Source: Roseithermus sacchariphilus
GTDB taxonomy: Bacteria; Bacteroidota; Rhodothermia; Rhodothermales; MEBIC09517
Direction of reading: 5' to 3'
DNA length: 64,000 nucleotides
NCBI GenBank assembly: GCA_003285105.1
Contig: CP030158.1
Span: 1-64,000 of the forward strand
Part shown: positions 16,937 to 24,660 of the stretch, in pieces
How positions within the stretch are numbered: the first letter of the stretch is position 1
Layout of the letters: each line of letters begins with the position of its first letter
Notes under the pieces: generated by a model
What the model saw: only the letters and a program-made list of their open reading frames with translations
Databases searched by the model: none
What the model was told of the DNA's origin: nothing
Made by a program: the position numbers and the translations under genes

Positions 16937-19417
16937 TCACTGCCGCAGCCGGGCTCCGAAACGCTGCTCCAGCACCGCCACGATGCCCTGTACGCAGGCG
17001 TCCACCTCCCGGTCGGTCAGCGTGCGGTCCGCACCGAAGCGCAGCGCGAAGGCCAGGCTTTTCTTGCCCGGTTCGAGGCGGTCCCCCTGGTACAGATCGA
17101 ACACCGTGGCTTCCAGCAGCAGCGCCCCGCCGGCCTCACGGATGGCCGCCAGCAGCGGGCCGGCGGGCTGGTCCCGGTCGACGAGGACGGCCAGATCGCG
17201 GGAGACCACGGGGAAGCGGCTGACGGGCTGGTAGGCAGGCTCCAGCCGCTCCGCCGCCCGGTCCACGAGGGCGTCCCAGTCCAGCTCGGCGAAATAGACC
17301 GGCTCGCGCAGGTCGTAGGCCTCCTGCACCGCCTCGGCCAGCCGGGCGACGATGCCGAGCCGGACGTCCCCGGCCCGCACCTCCAGGTGGTAGGCCGTGA
17401 CGGGCGTGGCGTCGTAGACGGGCGTCATCGTCACGTCCGGCAGGCGCAGCGCGTCCAGCAGGTCCTCTACGGCGCCCTTGAGGTCGAAGAAGTCGACGGC
17501 GCGCGGGGCGCGGTCCCAGGCGACGGGGGTGTCCGGCCCGCTGAGGGCCAGCAGCAGCGCGGTGTGCTCGGCGTACCCGGGCACCGGGGCACCGGCCTCA
17601 TCGGCCCGGACGAAGACGTGGCCGAACTCCATGAACCGGAGGACGTCCTGCCCGTGATTCTGGTTGTGCGCGAGGATCTGCAGCACGCCCGGAAGCAGGC
17701 TGGGACGCAGCGCCGCCATCTCCTGCGAGATCGGCTTGAGCGTCTCGACGATGGCTCCCGCGGGCCGGCCGGCGCGGAGCACCGGCTGGTTGAAGCGCTC
17801 GGCGACGTCGCGCCGCAGCAGGCTGTTGACGTAGACCTCGCGGAAGCCGCGGCCCAGCAGCACCGTGCGGCTCCGCCGGCGCAGACGGGCCTCGGGCGCT
17901 TCGCGTGGCACCTGGTTGGGGATGGGGATCCGGTCGGGTTCGGGGATGCGGTCGTAGCCGTAGAGGCGCGCCACCTCCTCGATGACGTCCACCTCGCGCT
18001 CGATGTCCGGCCGGAAGGACGGCACCGTGCACCAGTACGAGACGGCGCCCTCCGGCGTCAGCTCGAAGCCGAGGGCCGTCAGGTACGCCTCGACGTCCCC
18101 CACCGGCACCTCGACGCCCAGCATCTGCGTCAGCCGGCCCCGGCGCAACCGCACGGCCCGCCGCTCGATCGGGTTGGGATGGGCATCGACGACACCGGGC
18201 TCGACGCGGCCGCCGCCCAGTTCGGCCATCAGCGCCGCCGCCCGCGCCGCCGCCCAGACCTGCCCCTCGGGGTCCACGCCGCGCTCGAAGCGGTAGGACG
18301 CATCGGTCTGCATCCCCAGCGCCCGCGCCGTCCGCCGGATCGAGGCCGGATCGAAGTAGGCGCTCTCGATCAGCACGTCCGTCGTCCGGTCCGTCACCTC
18401 CGAGTTTTCGCCGCCCATCACCCCGGCGATGGCCACCATGCGCTCGGTGTCGCAGATCATGAGCGCCCCCTCGGGCAGCAGGCGCTCCTTGCCGTCGAGC
18501 GTGGTGAACCGCTCGCCCGCCCCCGCCTCGCGCACGACGATCGAGCGCCCGGCGAGGCACTCGACGTCGAAGGCGTGCAGCGGCTGGCCGCACTCGTACA
18601 TGACGTAGTTCGTCACGTCGACGATGTTGTTGATCGGCCGGAGCCCGACGGCGCGGAGGCGCTGCTGGAGCCACGCCGGGGATTCCTGCACCGTCACGCC
18701 GCGCACCCGCATCGCCACGTAGCGCGGGCACGCCTCGGGCGCCTCGATGCGCACGGTCACCTGCTCCGCCACCGCCCCGCCGTCCTCCGGCAGCTCGACC
18801 GCCGGCTTCCGCAGCGGCTTGCCCAGCCGGGCGGCGAGGTCGCGCGCGACGCCGATGTGGCTGACGGCATCCGGCCGGTTCGGCGTGATGGCGACGTCGT
18901 AGACGGTGTCCTGCACGGAGACGCCCTGCCGCGCCAGATAGTCCCGGAACGGCTCCCCGGCCGTGGCCGCCCCATCCAGCACCATGATGCCGCTGTGGTC
19001 GTCCGACAGGCCCAGCTCGTCCTCGGCGCAGATCATCCCCTCGGACGTCTCGCCGCGCAGCCTGGCGCTTTTGATCGTGACGGCCACCCTCTCGGCGGGG
19101 TTCTTTCGATCCGGCAGATGGAGCGTCGTGCCGACGGTGGCCACCGGCACGTACTGCCCGGCGGCTACGTTGGGGGCTCCACAGACGATCTGCACCGGCT
19201 CGCCGTCGCCCAGGTCCACCCGGCACAGCGTCAGCCGGTCGGCATTGGGATGCGGCTGCACCTCCAGCACGTGCCCCACGACGACGCCCTCGAGCGAGGG
19301 GCCGATCGTTTCGATGCCGTCGACCTCCAGCCCGAGCATCGTCAGCACCTCCCCCACGGCCCCGGGCTCCAGGTCCAGATCGACGTACTCGCGCAGCCAG
19401 TTGTAAGAGATGTTCAT
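16937..19417 (-). CDS. pheT: Phenylalanine--tRNA ligase beta subunit
   Basis: Large subunit of the (alpha-beta)2 PheRS, 826 residues (usual about 800). It has an N-terminal OB-type tRNA-binding domain (about 40-150, with HPNADRLTLCRVDLGDG), B3/B4 editing domain, B5 helix-turn-helix-like domain (around IRRTARALGMQTDASYRFE and beyond), a catalytic-like core, and a C-terminal FDX-ACB anticodon-binding domain (SRFPVVSRDLAVLVD..). The 119-bp gap to pheS holds a heptamer-type repeat that runs almost to the start codon, so the leader of pheT is largely repeat. Confidence 0.96.
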   Translation of the reverse strand: MNISYNWLREYVDLDLEPGAVGEVLTMLGLEVDGIETIGPSLEGVVVGHVLEVQPHPNADRLTLCRVDLGDGEPVQIVCGAPNVAAGQYVPVATVGTTLHLPDRKNPAERVAVTIKSARLRGETSEGMICAEDELGLSDDHSGIMVLDGAATAGEPFRDYLARQGVSVQDTVYDVAITPNRPDAVSHIGVARDLAARLGKPLRKPAVELPEDGGAVAEQVTVRIEAPEACPRYVAMRVRGVTVQESPAWLQQRLRAVGLRPINNIVDVTNYVMYECGQPLHAFDVECLAGRSIVVREAGAGERFTTLDGKERLLPEGALMICDTERMVAIAGVMGGENSEVTDRTTDVLIESAYFDPASIRRTARALGMQTDASYRFERGVDPEGQVWAAARAAALMAELGGGRVEPGVVDAHPNPIERRAVRLRRGRLTQMLGVEVPVGDVEAYLTALGFELTPEGAVSYWCTVPSFRPDIEREVDVIEEVARLYGYDRIPEPDRIPIPNQVPREAPEARLRRRSRTVLLGRGFREVYVNSLLRRDVAERFNQPVLRAGRPAGAIVETLKPISQEMAALRPSLLPGVLQILAHNQNHGQDVLRFMEFGHVFVRADEAGAPVPGYAEHTALLLALSGPDTPVAWDRAPRAVDFFDLKGAVEDLLDALRLPDVTMTPVYDATPVTAYHLEVRAGDVRLGIVARLAEAVQEAYDLREPVYFAELDWDALVDRAAERLEPAYQPVSRFPVVSRDLAVLVDRDQPAGPLLAAIREAGGALLLEATVFDLYQGDRLEPGKKSLAFALRFGADRTLTDREVDACVQGIVAVLEQRFGARLRQ

Positions 19418-19418
19418 A

Positions 19419-19468
19419 GTCAGCGATCAGCAGTCAGCGGTCAGCGATCAGCAGTCAGCGGTCAGCGA
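19419..19468. repeat. Heptanucleotide repeat array in the pheS-pheT gap
   Basis: Seven consecutive heptamers of the pattern SNNTCAG (read on plus: cagtcag, cggtcag, cgatcag) make two near-perfect 21-nt units between pheS and pheT, ending 2 bp from the pheT start codon. Related heptamers occur at 20566-20580, 40297-40365 and 62257-62480. Confidence 0.85.
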
Positions 19469-19536
19469 CCCGCCTGCAGCGATCAACGTTCAGGATCGAG
19501 ACACCCATGGCTGAACGCGGACCGCTGGAGGCTCAT

Positions 19537-20547
19537 TCAGAACTGTTGCAGGAAGCGCAGGTCGTTTTCGTAGAAGATGCGGATGTCGTCGATGTCGTAG
19601 CGCAGCATCGTGATGCGCTCGACGCCCATCCCGAAGGCATAGCCGGTATAGCGCTCCGCGTCGATGCCGCAGGCCTCCAGCACGTTCGGATCGACCATGC
19701 CACAGCCGAGGATCTCCATCCACCGCCCCCCCCCGGGCCGGTTCGCATCGGGCCACCAGATGTCGACCTCTGCGCTGGGCTCGGTGAAGGGGAAGAAGCT
19801 GGGCCGGAAGCGCATCTGCACGTCGTCGCCGAAGAGCGCGCGGGCGAAGGCATGCAGGATCTGCTTCAGGTCCGCCATCGAAACGCCCTCATCCACGTAC
19901 AGGCCCTCGACCTGATGGAACAGGCAGAAGGACTTGAAGGAGATGGCCTCGTTCCGGTAGACGCGCCCCGGCGCGATGATGCGCAGCGGAGGGCGGCGCG
20001 ATTCCATCACCCGGATCTGCACGGGCGAGGTGTGCGTGCGCAGCACGACACCGTCCTTCCCCTGCGTCGGCTCTTCGAGGAAGAAGGTGTCCTGCATGTC
20101 CCGGGCCGGGTGATCCGGCGGGAAGTTCAGCGCGGTGAAGTTGTGCCAGTCATCCTCGATCTCCGGCCCCGTCTCCACCGAAAAGCCGTAGCGCTCGAAG
20201 AAGCGCGTGATGTCTTCCAGGGTCTGCGTGAGCGGGTGCACCGACCCGACGAAGGCGCGGCGGCCGGGGAGCGTCAGGTCGAGGTCTACCGGGCGGGTCT
20301 GGCGGTGCTGGCGGAGCCGGTTGCGGGCGTCCTCCAGGCGCTGCTCGGCCAGGCGTTTCAGGGCGTTGAGGGCCTGGCCGACGGCGGGCCGTTCGGCGCG
20401 GGGGACCTGCGACATCTGGCGAGCCAGGAGGGTGACGAGGCCGTTGCGCTGCCCGAGGTAGCGAATGCGGTAAGCCTCGACGGCCTCCTCGGAGTCCAGC
20501 GTCTCGGCTTCGATCCGGCGCTTGAGGTCTTCGATCTGGTCGAGCAT
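19537..20547 (-). CDS. pheS: Phenylalanine--tRNA ligase alpha subunit
   Basis: Catalytic subunit of PheRS, 336 residues. It has an N-terminal coiled-coil arm (1-85), then the class II core. Motif 2 is seen as [21 protein letters not shown] and motif 3 as [50 protein letters not shown] is the typical PheS block. It is preceded by a strong intrinsic terminator about 80 nt upstream, so expression depends on readthrough or on a promoter not recognised. Confidence 0.96.
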   Translation of the reverse strand: MLDQIEDLKRRIEAETLDSEEAVEAYRIRYLGQRNGLVTLLARQMSQVPRAERPAVGQALNALKRLAEQRLEDARNRLRQHRQTRPVDLDLTLPGRRAFVGSVHPLTQTLEDITRFFERYGFSVETGPEIEDDWHNFTALNFPPDHPARDMQDTFFLEEPTQGKDGVVLRTHTSPVQIRVMESRRPPLRIIAPGRVYRNEAISFKSFCLFHQVEGLYVDEGVSMADLKQILHAFARALFGDDVQMRFRPSFFPFTEPSAEVDIWWPDANRPGGGRWMEILGCGMVDPNVLEACGIDAERYTGYAFGMGVERITMLRYDIDDIRIFYENDLRFLQQF

Positions 20548-20819
20548 GGATCCGTTGTCAGCGTTCAGGGGTCAGCGGTCCGTCTCTCCGGGCCGATCGC
20601 CGAAAGCGGATCGCTGATTGCTAAAAAAAATCCCGCCGGGCCTGTTTCCAGGGGGCGGGATGAAGCATCGGAAGCGTCTGAGTGCACCTCGCGCGCCCCC
20701 GGGCAGACGGAGGAGCCGGGGCTCCGGTACGCAGCGACTCACCGGCCGGCACGGGCCGGCACGGGGCACCCCGTACCGGCGAGCGGCGGCGGCTCGTGCC
20801 CGCGCCAGGAGGCCCCGCG
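20548..20819 (-). promoter_or_regulatory. rplT-pheS intergenic leader, 272 nt
   Basis: A long gap inside an otherwise compact operon. On the minus strand it begins GC-rich with overlapping inverted repeats (GGTGCCCCGTGCCGGCCCGTGCCGGCC area, 20745-20770). It then contains the T8 terminator, and ends with heptamer-like TCAGCG repeats before the pheS ATG. No short Phe-rich leader peptide is apparent and no clear promoter is seen after the terminator. Confidence 0.5.
20623..20660 (-). terminator. Strong intrinsic terminator between rplT and pheS
   Basis: On the minus strand TCCCGCC (complement of 20654-20660) pairs with GGCGGGA (20631-20637). A nested CCTG-gaaa-CAGG hairpin lies inside, and eight uninterrupted T follow. 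It ends the upstream rpmI-rplT transcript or works as an attenuator in the pheST leader. Confidence 0.88.
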
Positions 20820-21176
20820 CTAGGAAGCCCGGGCCGCGGCGGTTTCGACGACCTGCGTGAAGGCAGCCGGATCGTGCACGGCGAGGTCGGCCAGCACCTT
20901 GCGGTTGAGGTCGACGCCGGCCTTGCGGAGCCCGCCCATCAGGCGCGAGTAGGTGGTCCCGTTGAGGCGGGCGGCGGCGTTGATGCGGGTGATCCAGAGA
21001 CGGCGGAACTGGCGCTTGCGCTGCCGGCGATCCCGGTACTGGTACTGCAGCGCCTTCTCGACGCTGTGCTTGGCCACCGTGTAGATGCGATGACGGCCGC
21101 CCCAGTAGCCTTTGGCCATGTTCAGGATCCGTTTCCGGCGGCGGCGCGAAGCCACTCTATTCTTTGCGCGAGGCAT
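20820..21176 (-). CDS. rplT: 50S ribosomal protein L20
   Basis: Early-assembly 23S rRNA-binding protein, 118 residues, very basic. The family pattern is clear: [58 protein letters not shown], then [23 protein letters not shown]. It lies 70 bp after rpmI. L20 commonly represses its own operon by binding a leader that mimics its rRNA site, which is relevant to the attenuator upstream of rpmI. Confidence 0.98.
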   Translation of the reverse strand: MPRAKNRVASRRRRKRILNMAKGYWGGRHRIYTVAKHSVEKALQYQYRDRRQRKRQFRRLWITRINAAARLNGTTYSRLMGGLRKAGVDLNRKVLADLAVHDPAAFTQVVETAAARAS

Positions 21177-21246
21177 ACGTCTGGTTGGTCTAGGCTCTGC
21201 AGGGAAACGATCGGCCCGGCTCCCGGCCGGGGACGAACCCCCTCCC

Positions 21247-21441
21247 TCAGATGTTCAACAGGGTCTTCATGCGCGGCTCGTCCGTCTTGTCGACGAGCGC
21301 GTCGGAGCGCAGATTACGCTTGCGCTTGGGGGATTTCTTGGTCAGGATGTGGCTGTGATACGCCTTCTTCCGCTTCAGGCGACCCGTCGCCGTCTGCTTG
21401 AACCGTTTCTTGGCGCCACTATTGGTCTTGACTTTCGGCAT
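21247..21441 (-). CDS. rpmI: 50S ribosomal protein L35
   Basis: A 64-residue basic ribosomal protein with [15 protein letters not shown] and [23 protein letters not shown]. An AGAGG Shine-Dalgarno-like stretch lies about 10 nt upstream. The gene is separated from infC by 220 nt that carry a promoter and an intrinsic terminator (described separately). This points to independent, attenuated expression of rpmI-rplT. Confidence 0.97.
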   Translation of the reverse strand: MPKVKTNSGAKKRFKQTATGRLKRKKAYHSHILTKKSPKRKRNLRSDALVDKTDEPRMKTLLNI

Positions 21442-21491
21442 GGATCAATACCTCTCCGACAAAGCTCCGTAGGGTGCGCGTCCAACAGCGC

Positions 21492-21528
21492 AAAAAAGGA
21501 GGCGTTCCGGGACAGGGGATCGCCTCCT
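21492..21528 (-). terminator. Intrinsic terminator / attenuator upstream of rpmI
   Basis: On the minus strand GGAGGCG and CGCCTCC (21521-21527 with 21498-21504) form a perfect 7-bp stem around a 16-nt loop, extended by an A-T pair, followed at once by TTTTTT. It lies about 50 nt before the rpmI start and only about 27 nt after the predicted start point of the upstream promoter. Confidence 0.85.
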
Positions 21529-21560
21529 CGAACGAGCAGGATTATGGGCTAAGGGCGTCT

Positions 21561-21590
21561 ATAATACGCCTCGGGCGCACAGAAAAGCAA
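21561..21590 (-). promoter_or_regulatory. Candidate promoter for rpmI-rplT
   Basis: On the minus strand TTGCTT (21585-21590) is separated by 18 nt from TATTAT (21561-21566). This is a good sigma70-like element inside the infC-rpmI gap. Predicted transcription would run immediately into the intrinsic terminator at 21528-21492. Confidence 0.55.
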
Positions 21591-21661
21591 CCTGGAGGCC
21601 TCCGGCACCCCGGCCCGACGCATCGAATTTACCATGAACTCGGGACAGGCCCGGCGGCGAC

Positions 21662-22177
21662 TCACTTCTTCTTGGCCGGCGCGAGGATGGTGGCCATACG
21701 GCGGCCCTCCATCTGCGGCGGCTGGTCGATCTGCGCCACGTCCTGCAGCTCCTCGATGAACCGCCGCAGCAGGTCCATCCCCTGGTCCTTGTAGATGATG
21801 TCCCGCCCGCGGAACTGAACGTAGGCCCGCACCTTGTTGCCTTCCTCCAGGAAGCTCCGCGCGTGCCGCGTCTTGAATTCGAAGTCGTGCGTGTCCGTAT
21901 GCGGACGGAACCGCACTTCCTTCAACTCGACCCGGGCGGCTTTCTTGCGCTGCTCTTTCTCCTTCTTCTGCTGCTCGTAGCGATACTTCCCGTAGTCGAT
22001 GATCTTACAGACGGGCGGGTTCGCATTGGGCGCGATCTCGACCAGGTCCAGCTCGTGTTTCCGAGCCAGTTCGAGGGCTTTCTCGATCTCATAGATCCCG
22101 TGCTCGCCGCCCGGATCCACGACCCGCACGCGGGGCGCCCGGATCTCCTGGTTGACGCGAATCTTCTTGCTAGCGAT
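21662..22177 (-). CDS. infC: Translation initiation factor IF-3, with a non-canonical AUC start
   Basis: IF-3 binds the 30S subunit, blocks subunit joining and proofreads start codons. Conserved blocks are NPPVCKIIDYGKYRYEQQKK and the C-terminal KVRAYVQFRGRDI. The usual N-terminal block (INEEIRAPxVRVVDPDG) is present here as VNQEIRAPRVRVVDPGG, but no ATG, GTG or TTG precedes it: an in-frame TAA is met at 22184-22186. Only ATC (22175-22177) or ATT further in can start the protein, and the ATC is 9 nt from a perfect GGAGG. Rare AUU/AUC starts are the known basis of infC autoregulation in other bacteria, because IF-3 itself discriminates against them. Product about 171 residues. The first canonical candidate, a GTG at 22129, would delete conserved residues. 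Confidence 0.93.
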   Translation of the reverse strand: MASKKIRVNQEIRAPRVRVVDPGGEHGIYEIEKALELARKHELDLVEIAPNANPPVCKIIDYGKYRYEQQKKEKEQRKKAARVELKEVRFRPHTDTHDFEFKTRHARSFLEEGNKVRAYVQFRGRDIIYKDQGMDLLRRFIEELQDVAQIDQPPQMEGRRMATILAPAKKK

Positions 22178-22186
22178 GGCTCGTTA

Positions 22187-22191
22187 CCTCC
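22187..22191 (-). promoter_or_regulatory. Shine-Dalgarno sequence that fixes the infC AUC start
   Basis: GGAGG on the minus strand, 9 nt upstream of the ATC at 22177-22175. It overlaps a tiny ATG-initiated frame of seven codons, which has no independent support. The strength of this site fits the need to compensate for a poor start codon. Confidence 0.7.
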
Positions 22192-22285
22192 ATGTGGTTA
22201 GACAGACACGCTTCCGGCCGGCACCGCCCGGAGACGGCCCGGCCCGCACAAAAAATTCAACGAAATACGAGACGATAGCACGCCG

Positions 22286-24271
22286 TTACGGGGCGGAGGT
22301 TTCCGCCCGACGGCCGGCCTGTTCCTCGGCCATTTCCTCGCGGATCCGGCGCAGGAACGCCTCCAGCGGCACGGCGCCCTCGTTGCCCCGACCGTGGCGG
22401 CGAACCGCCACCGTCCCCTCCTCCTGCTCGCGCTGGCCGACGATGAGCATGTAAGGAACCTTCTGCACCTCGGCCTGACGAATCTTGTAGCCGACCTTCT
22501 CGTTGCGGGTGTCCACCTCTACGCGCAGGCCGGCGGCACGGAGCCGGGCCCCGACGTCCCCGGCATACGCCTCGACGTCCTGGCCGATGGGTAGTACGGC
22601 CACCTGCACCGGCGCCAGCCACGTCGGGAAGTTGCCGCCACAGTGCTCGATCAGCACGCCCACGAACCGCTCCAGCGAGCCGAACGGAGCCCGGTGGATC
22701 ATCACCGGCCGGTGGCGCTTGTCGTCGGAGCCGATGTAGGTGAGATCGAACCGCTCGGGCAGGTTGTAGTCCAGCTGCACGGTGCCGAGCTGCCATTCGC
22801 GGCCCAGGGCATCCTTGACCATGAAGTCCAGCTTGGGACCGTAGAAGGCGGCCTCGCCCTTTTCCTCGACGGCCTCCAGCCCCATCTCGGCGGCGGCCTC
22901 ACGGATGGCCTGCTCGGCGGCGTCCCATTGCTCCGGGGTGCCGATGTATTTGTCGGCGTCGGACGGATCGCGCAGGGAGATCTGCGCCTTGAAATCGTCG
23001 AAGTTCAGCGCCCGGAGCACGGTCAGCGTCAGGTCGATGACGTTTTTGAACTCGTCCTTGACCTGCTCGGGGGTGCAGAAGATGTGGGCGTCGTCCTGGG
23101 TGAAGCCCCGCACGCGGGTCAGCCCGCCCAGCTCGCCGCTCTGTTCGAAGCGATAGACGGTGCCGAACTCGGCCAGGCGCACGGGCAAATCGCGGAAGGA
23201 GTGCAGCTTGTCGGCGTAGATCTGCGTGTGGTGCGGGCAGTTCATCGGCTTGAGCAGGTAGCCCTCCTCCTCGCCGTCGTCGCCTTCCTCCCGGAGCAGC
23301 ATCGGGGGGAACTGGCTGTCCTTGTAGTAGGGATAATGCCCGCTGGTGCGGTAGAGCTCCAGCCGCCCGATGTGCGGCGTGACCACCGGCTGATACCCTC
23401 GCTTGAGCTGCTCCTCCTTGAGGAAGTTCATCAGCGTCTCGCGCAGGACGGCCCCTTTCGGCAGCCACATCGGCAGCCCCGGCCCGACCTTGTTCGAGAA
23501 GGTGAACAGCTCCAGCTCCCGGCCCAGCTTGCGATGGTCCCGCTGCCGGGCCAGTTCGAGCCGCTCCAGGTATTCGTCCAGCTCCTTCTGCTTCGGGAAG
23601 GTGATGCCGTAGATGCGCGTGAGCTGCGGGCGCCGCTCGTCGCCCCGCCAGTAGGCCCCGGCGATGTTGGTCAGCTTGACGGCCTTGATGGGGCGGGTGG
23701 AGGGGATGTGCGGGCCACGGCACAGGTCCGTGAAGCCGCCCTGGGTGTAAAAGGTGATCTCCCCGTCGCGGAGGTCTTCCAGCAGTTCGAGCTTGTACTC
23801 GTCGCCCTTCTCGCGGAAGTAGGCGACGGCTTCGTCCTTGGGCACCTCCCGGCGGACGTAGCGGTTGTCCTGCCGTGCCAGCTCCTGCATCTTCGCCTCG
23901 ATCGCGGCCAGGTCCTCCGGGCCGATCTTCCGGCCGCCCAGGTCGACGTCGTAGTAGAAGCCCTGCTCGATGGCCGGCCCGATGCCGAACTTGACGCCGG
24001 GATAGAGCGCCTCCAGCGCCTCGGCCATCAGGTGGGCCGAAGAATGCCAGAACGTCTGCCGCCCTTCCGGATCGTTCCACGTCAGGATCTGCACCCGGGC
24101 GTCTTTCGTGATGGGCCGGTGGAGATCCCACACCTGGTCGTCGACCTTGACGGCCAGCGCCTGGCGGGCGAGGCCCCCGGAGATCGACGCGGCGATCTCA
24201 TGGCCCGTAACCCCGCGCGGAAAGGACTGCCGGGTGCCGTCGGGCAGGGTGATGGTGATCTGGTCAGGCAT
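22286..24271 (-). CDS. thrS: Threonine--tRNA ligase
   Basis: Charges tRNA-Thr. From the start MPDQITITLPDGTRQ it has 661 residues (E. coli 642). Domains in order are TGS (1-65), editing domain with HSSAHLMAEALE and a zinc-type motif, a class II catalytic core (LKPMNCPHH, RVRGFTQDDAHIFC, RAPFGSLERFVGVLIEH) and the C-terminal anticodon-binding domain. It begins the thrS-infC-rpmI-rplT-pheST series. The gap to infC is about 108 nt. The C-terminal tail is slightly extended. Confidence 0.97.
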   Translation of the reverse strand: MPDQITITLPDGTRQSFPRGVTGHEIAASISGGLARQALAVKVDDQVWDLHRPITKDARVQILTWNDPEGRQTFWHSSAHLMAEALEALYPGVKFGIGPAIEQGFYYDVDLGGRKIGPEDLAAIEAKMQELARQDNRYVRREVPKDEAVAYFREKGDEYKLELLEDLRDGEITFYTQGGFTDLCRGPHIPSTRPIKAVKLTNIAGAYWRGDERRPQLTRIYGITFPKQKELDEYLERLELARQRDHRKLGRELELFTFSNKVGPGLPMWLPKGAVLRETLMNFLKEEQLKRGYQPVVTPHIGRLELYRTSGHYPYYKDSQFPPMLLREEGDDGEEEGYLLKPMNCPHHTQIYADKLHSFRDLPVRLAEFGTVYRFEQSGELGGLTRVRGFTQDDAHIFCTPEQVKDEFKNVIDLTLTVLRALNFDDFKAQISLRDPSDADKYIGTPEQWDAAEQAIREAAAEMGLEAVEEKGEAAFYGPKLDFMVKDALGREWQLGTVQLDYNLPERFDLTYIGSDDKRHRPVMIHRAPFGSLERFVGVLIEHCGGNFPTWLAPVQVAVLPIGQDVEAYAGDVGARLRAAGLRVEVDTRNEKVGYKIRQAEVQKVPYMLIVGQREQEEGTVAVRRHGRGNEGAVPLEAFLRRIREEMAEEQAGRRAETSAP

Positions 24272-24309
24272 CTTGCTGGGCAATGAATCGAGCCGGGAGG
24301 AGCACGGTA

Positions 24310-24345
24310 AACAAGAAAAGCGCCCCGGCGGTTCAGGGCGCTTTC
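24310..24345 (-). terminator. Intrinsic terminator between tRNA-Val and thrS
   Basis: On the minus strand AAAGCGCC pairs with GGCGCTTT (24337-24344 with 24317-24324) around a 12-nt loop, followed by TTCTTG and TTTACC. It lies downstream of tRNA-Val and about 40 nt before the thrS start. Confidence 0.75.
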
Positions 24346-24456
24346 GGCGGCAGGCGCGTATCCGAGGAGGCGCGAGGGGCACCCTGATCCGCCGCAGAGC
24401 GGCACGGGGCGCGCGGCGGCATCGCCGTCAGGGATAGCGCCGTCAGAGAGAGCATG

Positions 24457-24530
24457 TGGGTCCTAGTGGACTCGAACCACCGACCTCTACGATGTCAACG
24501 TAGCGCTCTAACCAGCTGAGCTAAGGACCC
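24457..24530 (-). tRNA. tRNA-Val (anticodon GAC)
   Basis: Complete cloverleaf of 74 nt: acceptor GGGTCCT/AGGACCC, D stem GCTC/GAGC with loop AGCTGGTTA, anticodon stem CTACG/CGTAG with loop TTGACAT (anticodon GAC, valine), variable loop AGGTC, T stem GGTGG/CCACT with loop TTCGAGT, discriminator A. The CCA end is not encoded. Near-consensus -35 and -10 boxes lie just upstream. Confidence 0.97.
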
Positions 24531-24549
24531 GAATTTTTCGAGGGCACGC

Positions 24550-24579
24550 AATATACCGCCCCGCGGTGGCGGCTGTCAA
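24550..24579 (-). promoter_or_regulatory. Promoter of tRNA-Val
   Basis: On the minus strand a perfect TTGACA (24574-24579) is separated by 18 nt from TATATT (24550-24555). Transcription would start about 12 nt before the tRNA. TTG-N21-TATATTG also approximates the Bacteroidota consensus. Confidence 0.75.
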
Positions 24580-24660
24580 GCCTCTATACGCCCCGAGGCC
24601 CTTCGAAGATCGCCCCGCAGACGGGAGGCCGCCACTTTCACGGAAACTTGCCTGAACCGC

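Noticed and set aside
22171-22195. Seven-codon ATG frame overlapping the infC Shine-Dalgarno (possible leader peptide)
   Set aside because: It has no ribosome-binding site of its own, no regulatory codon pattern, and overlaps the GGAGG that serves infC.
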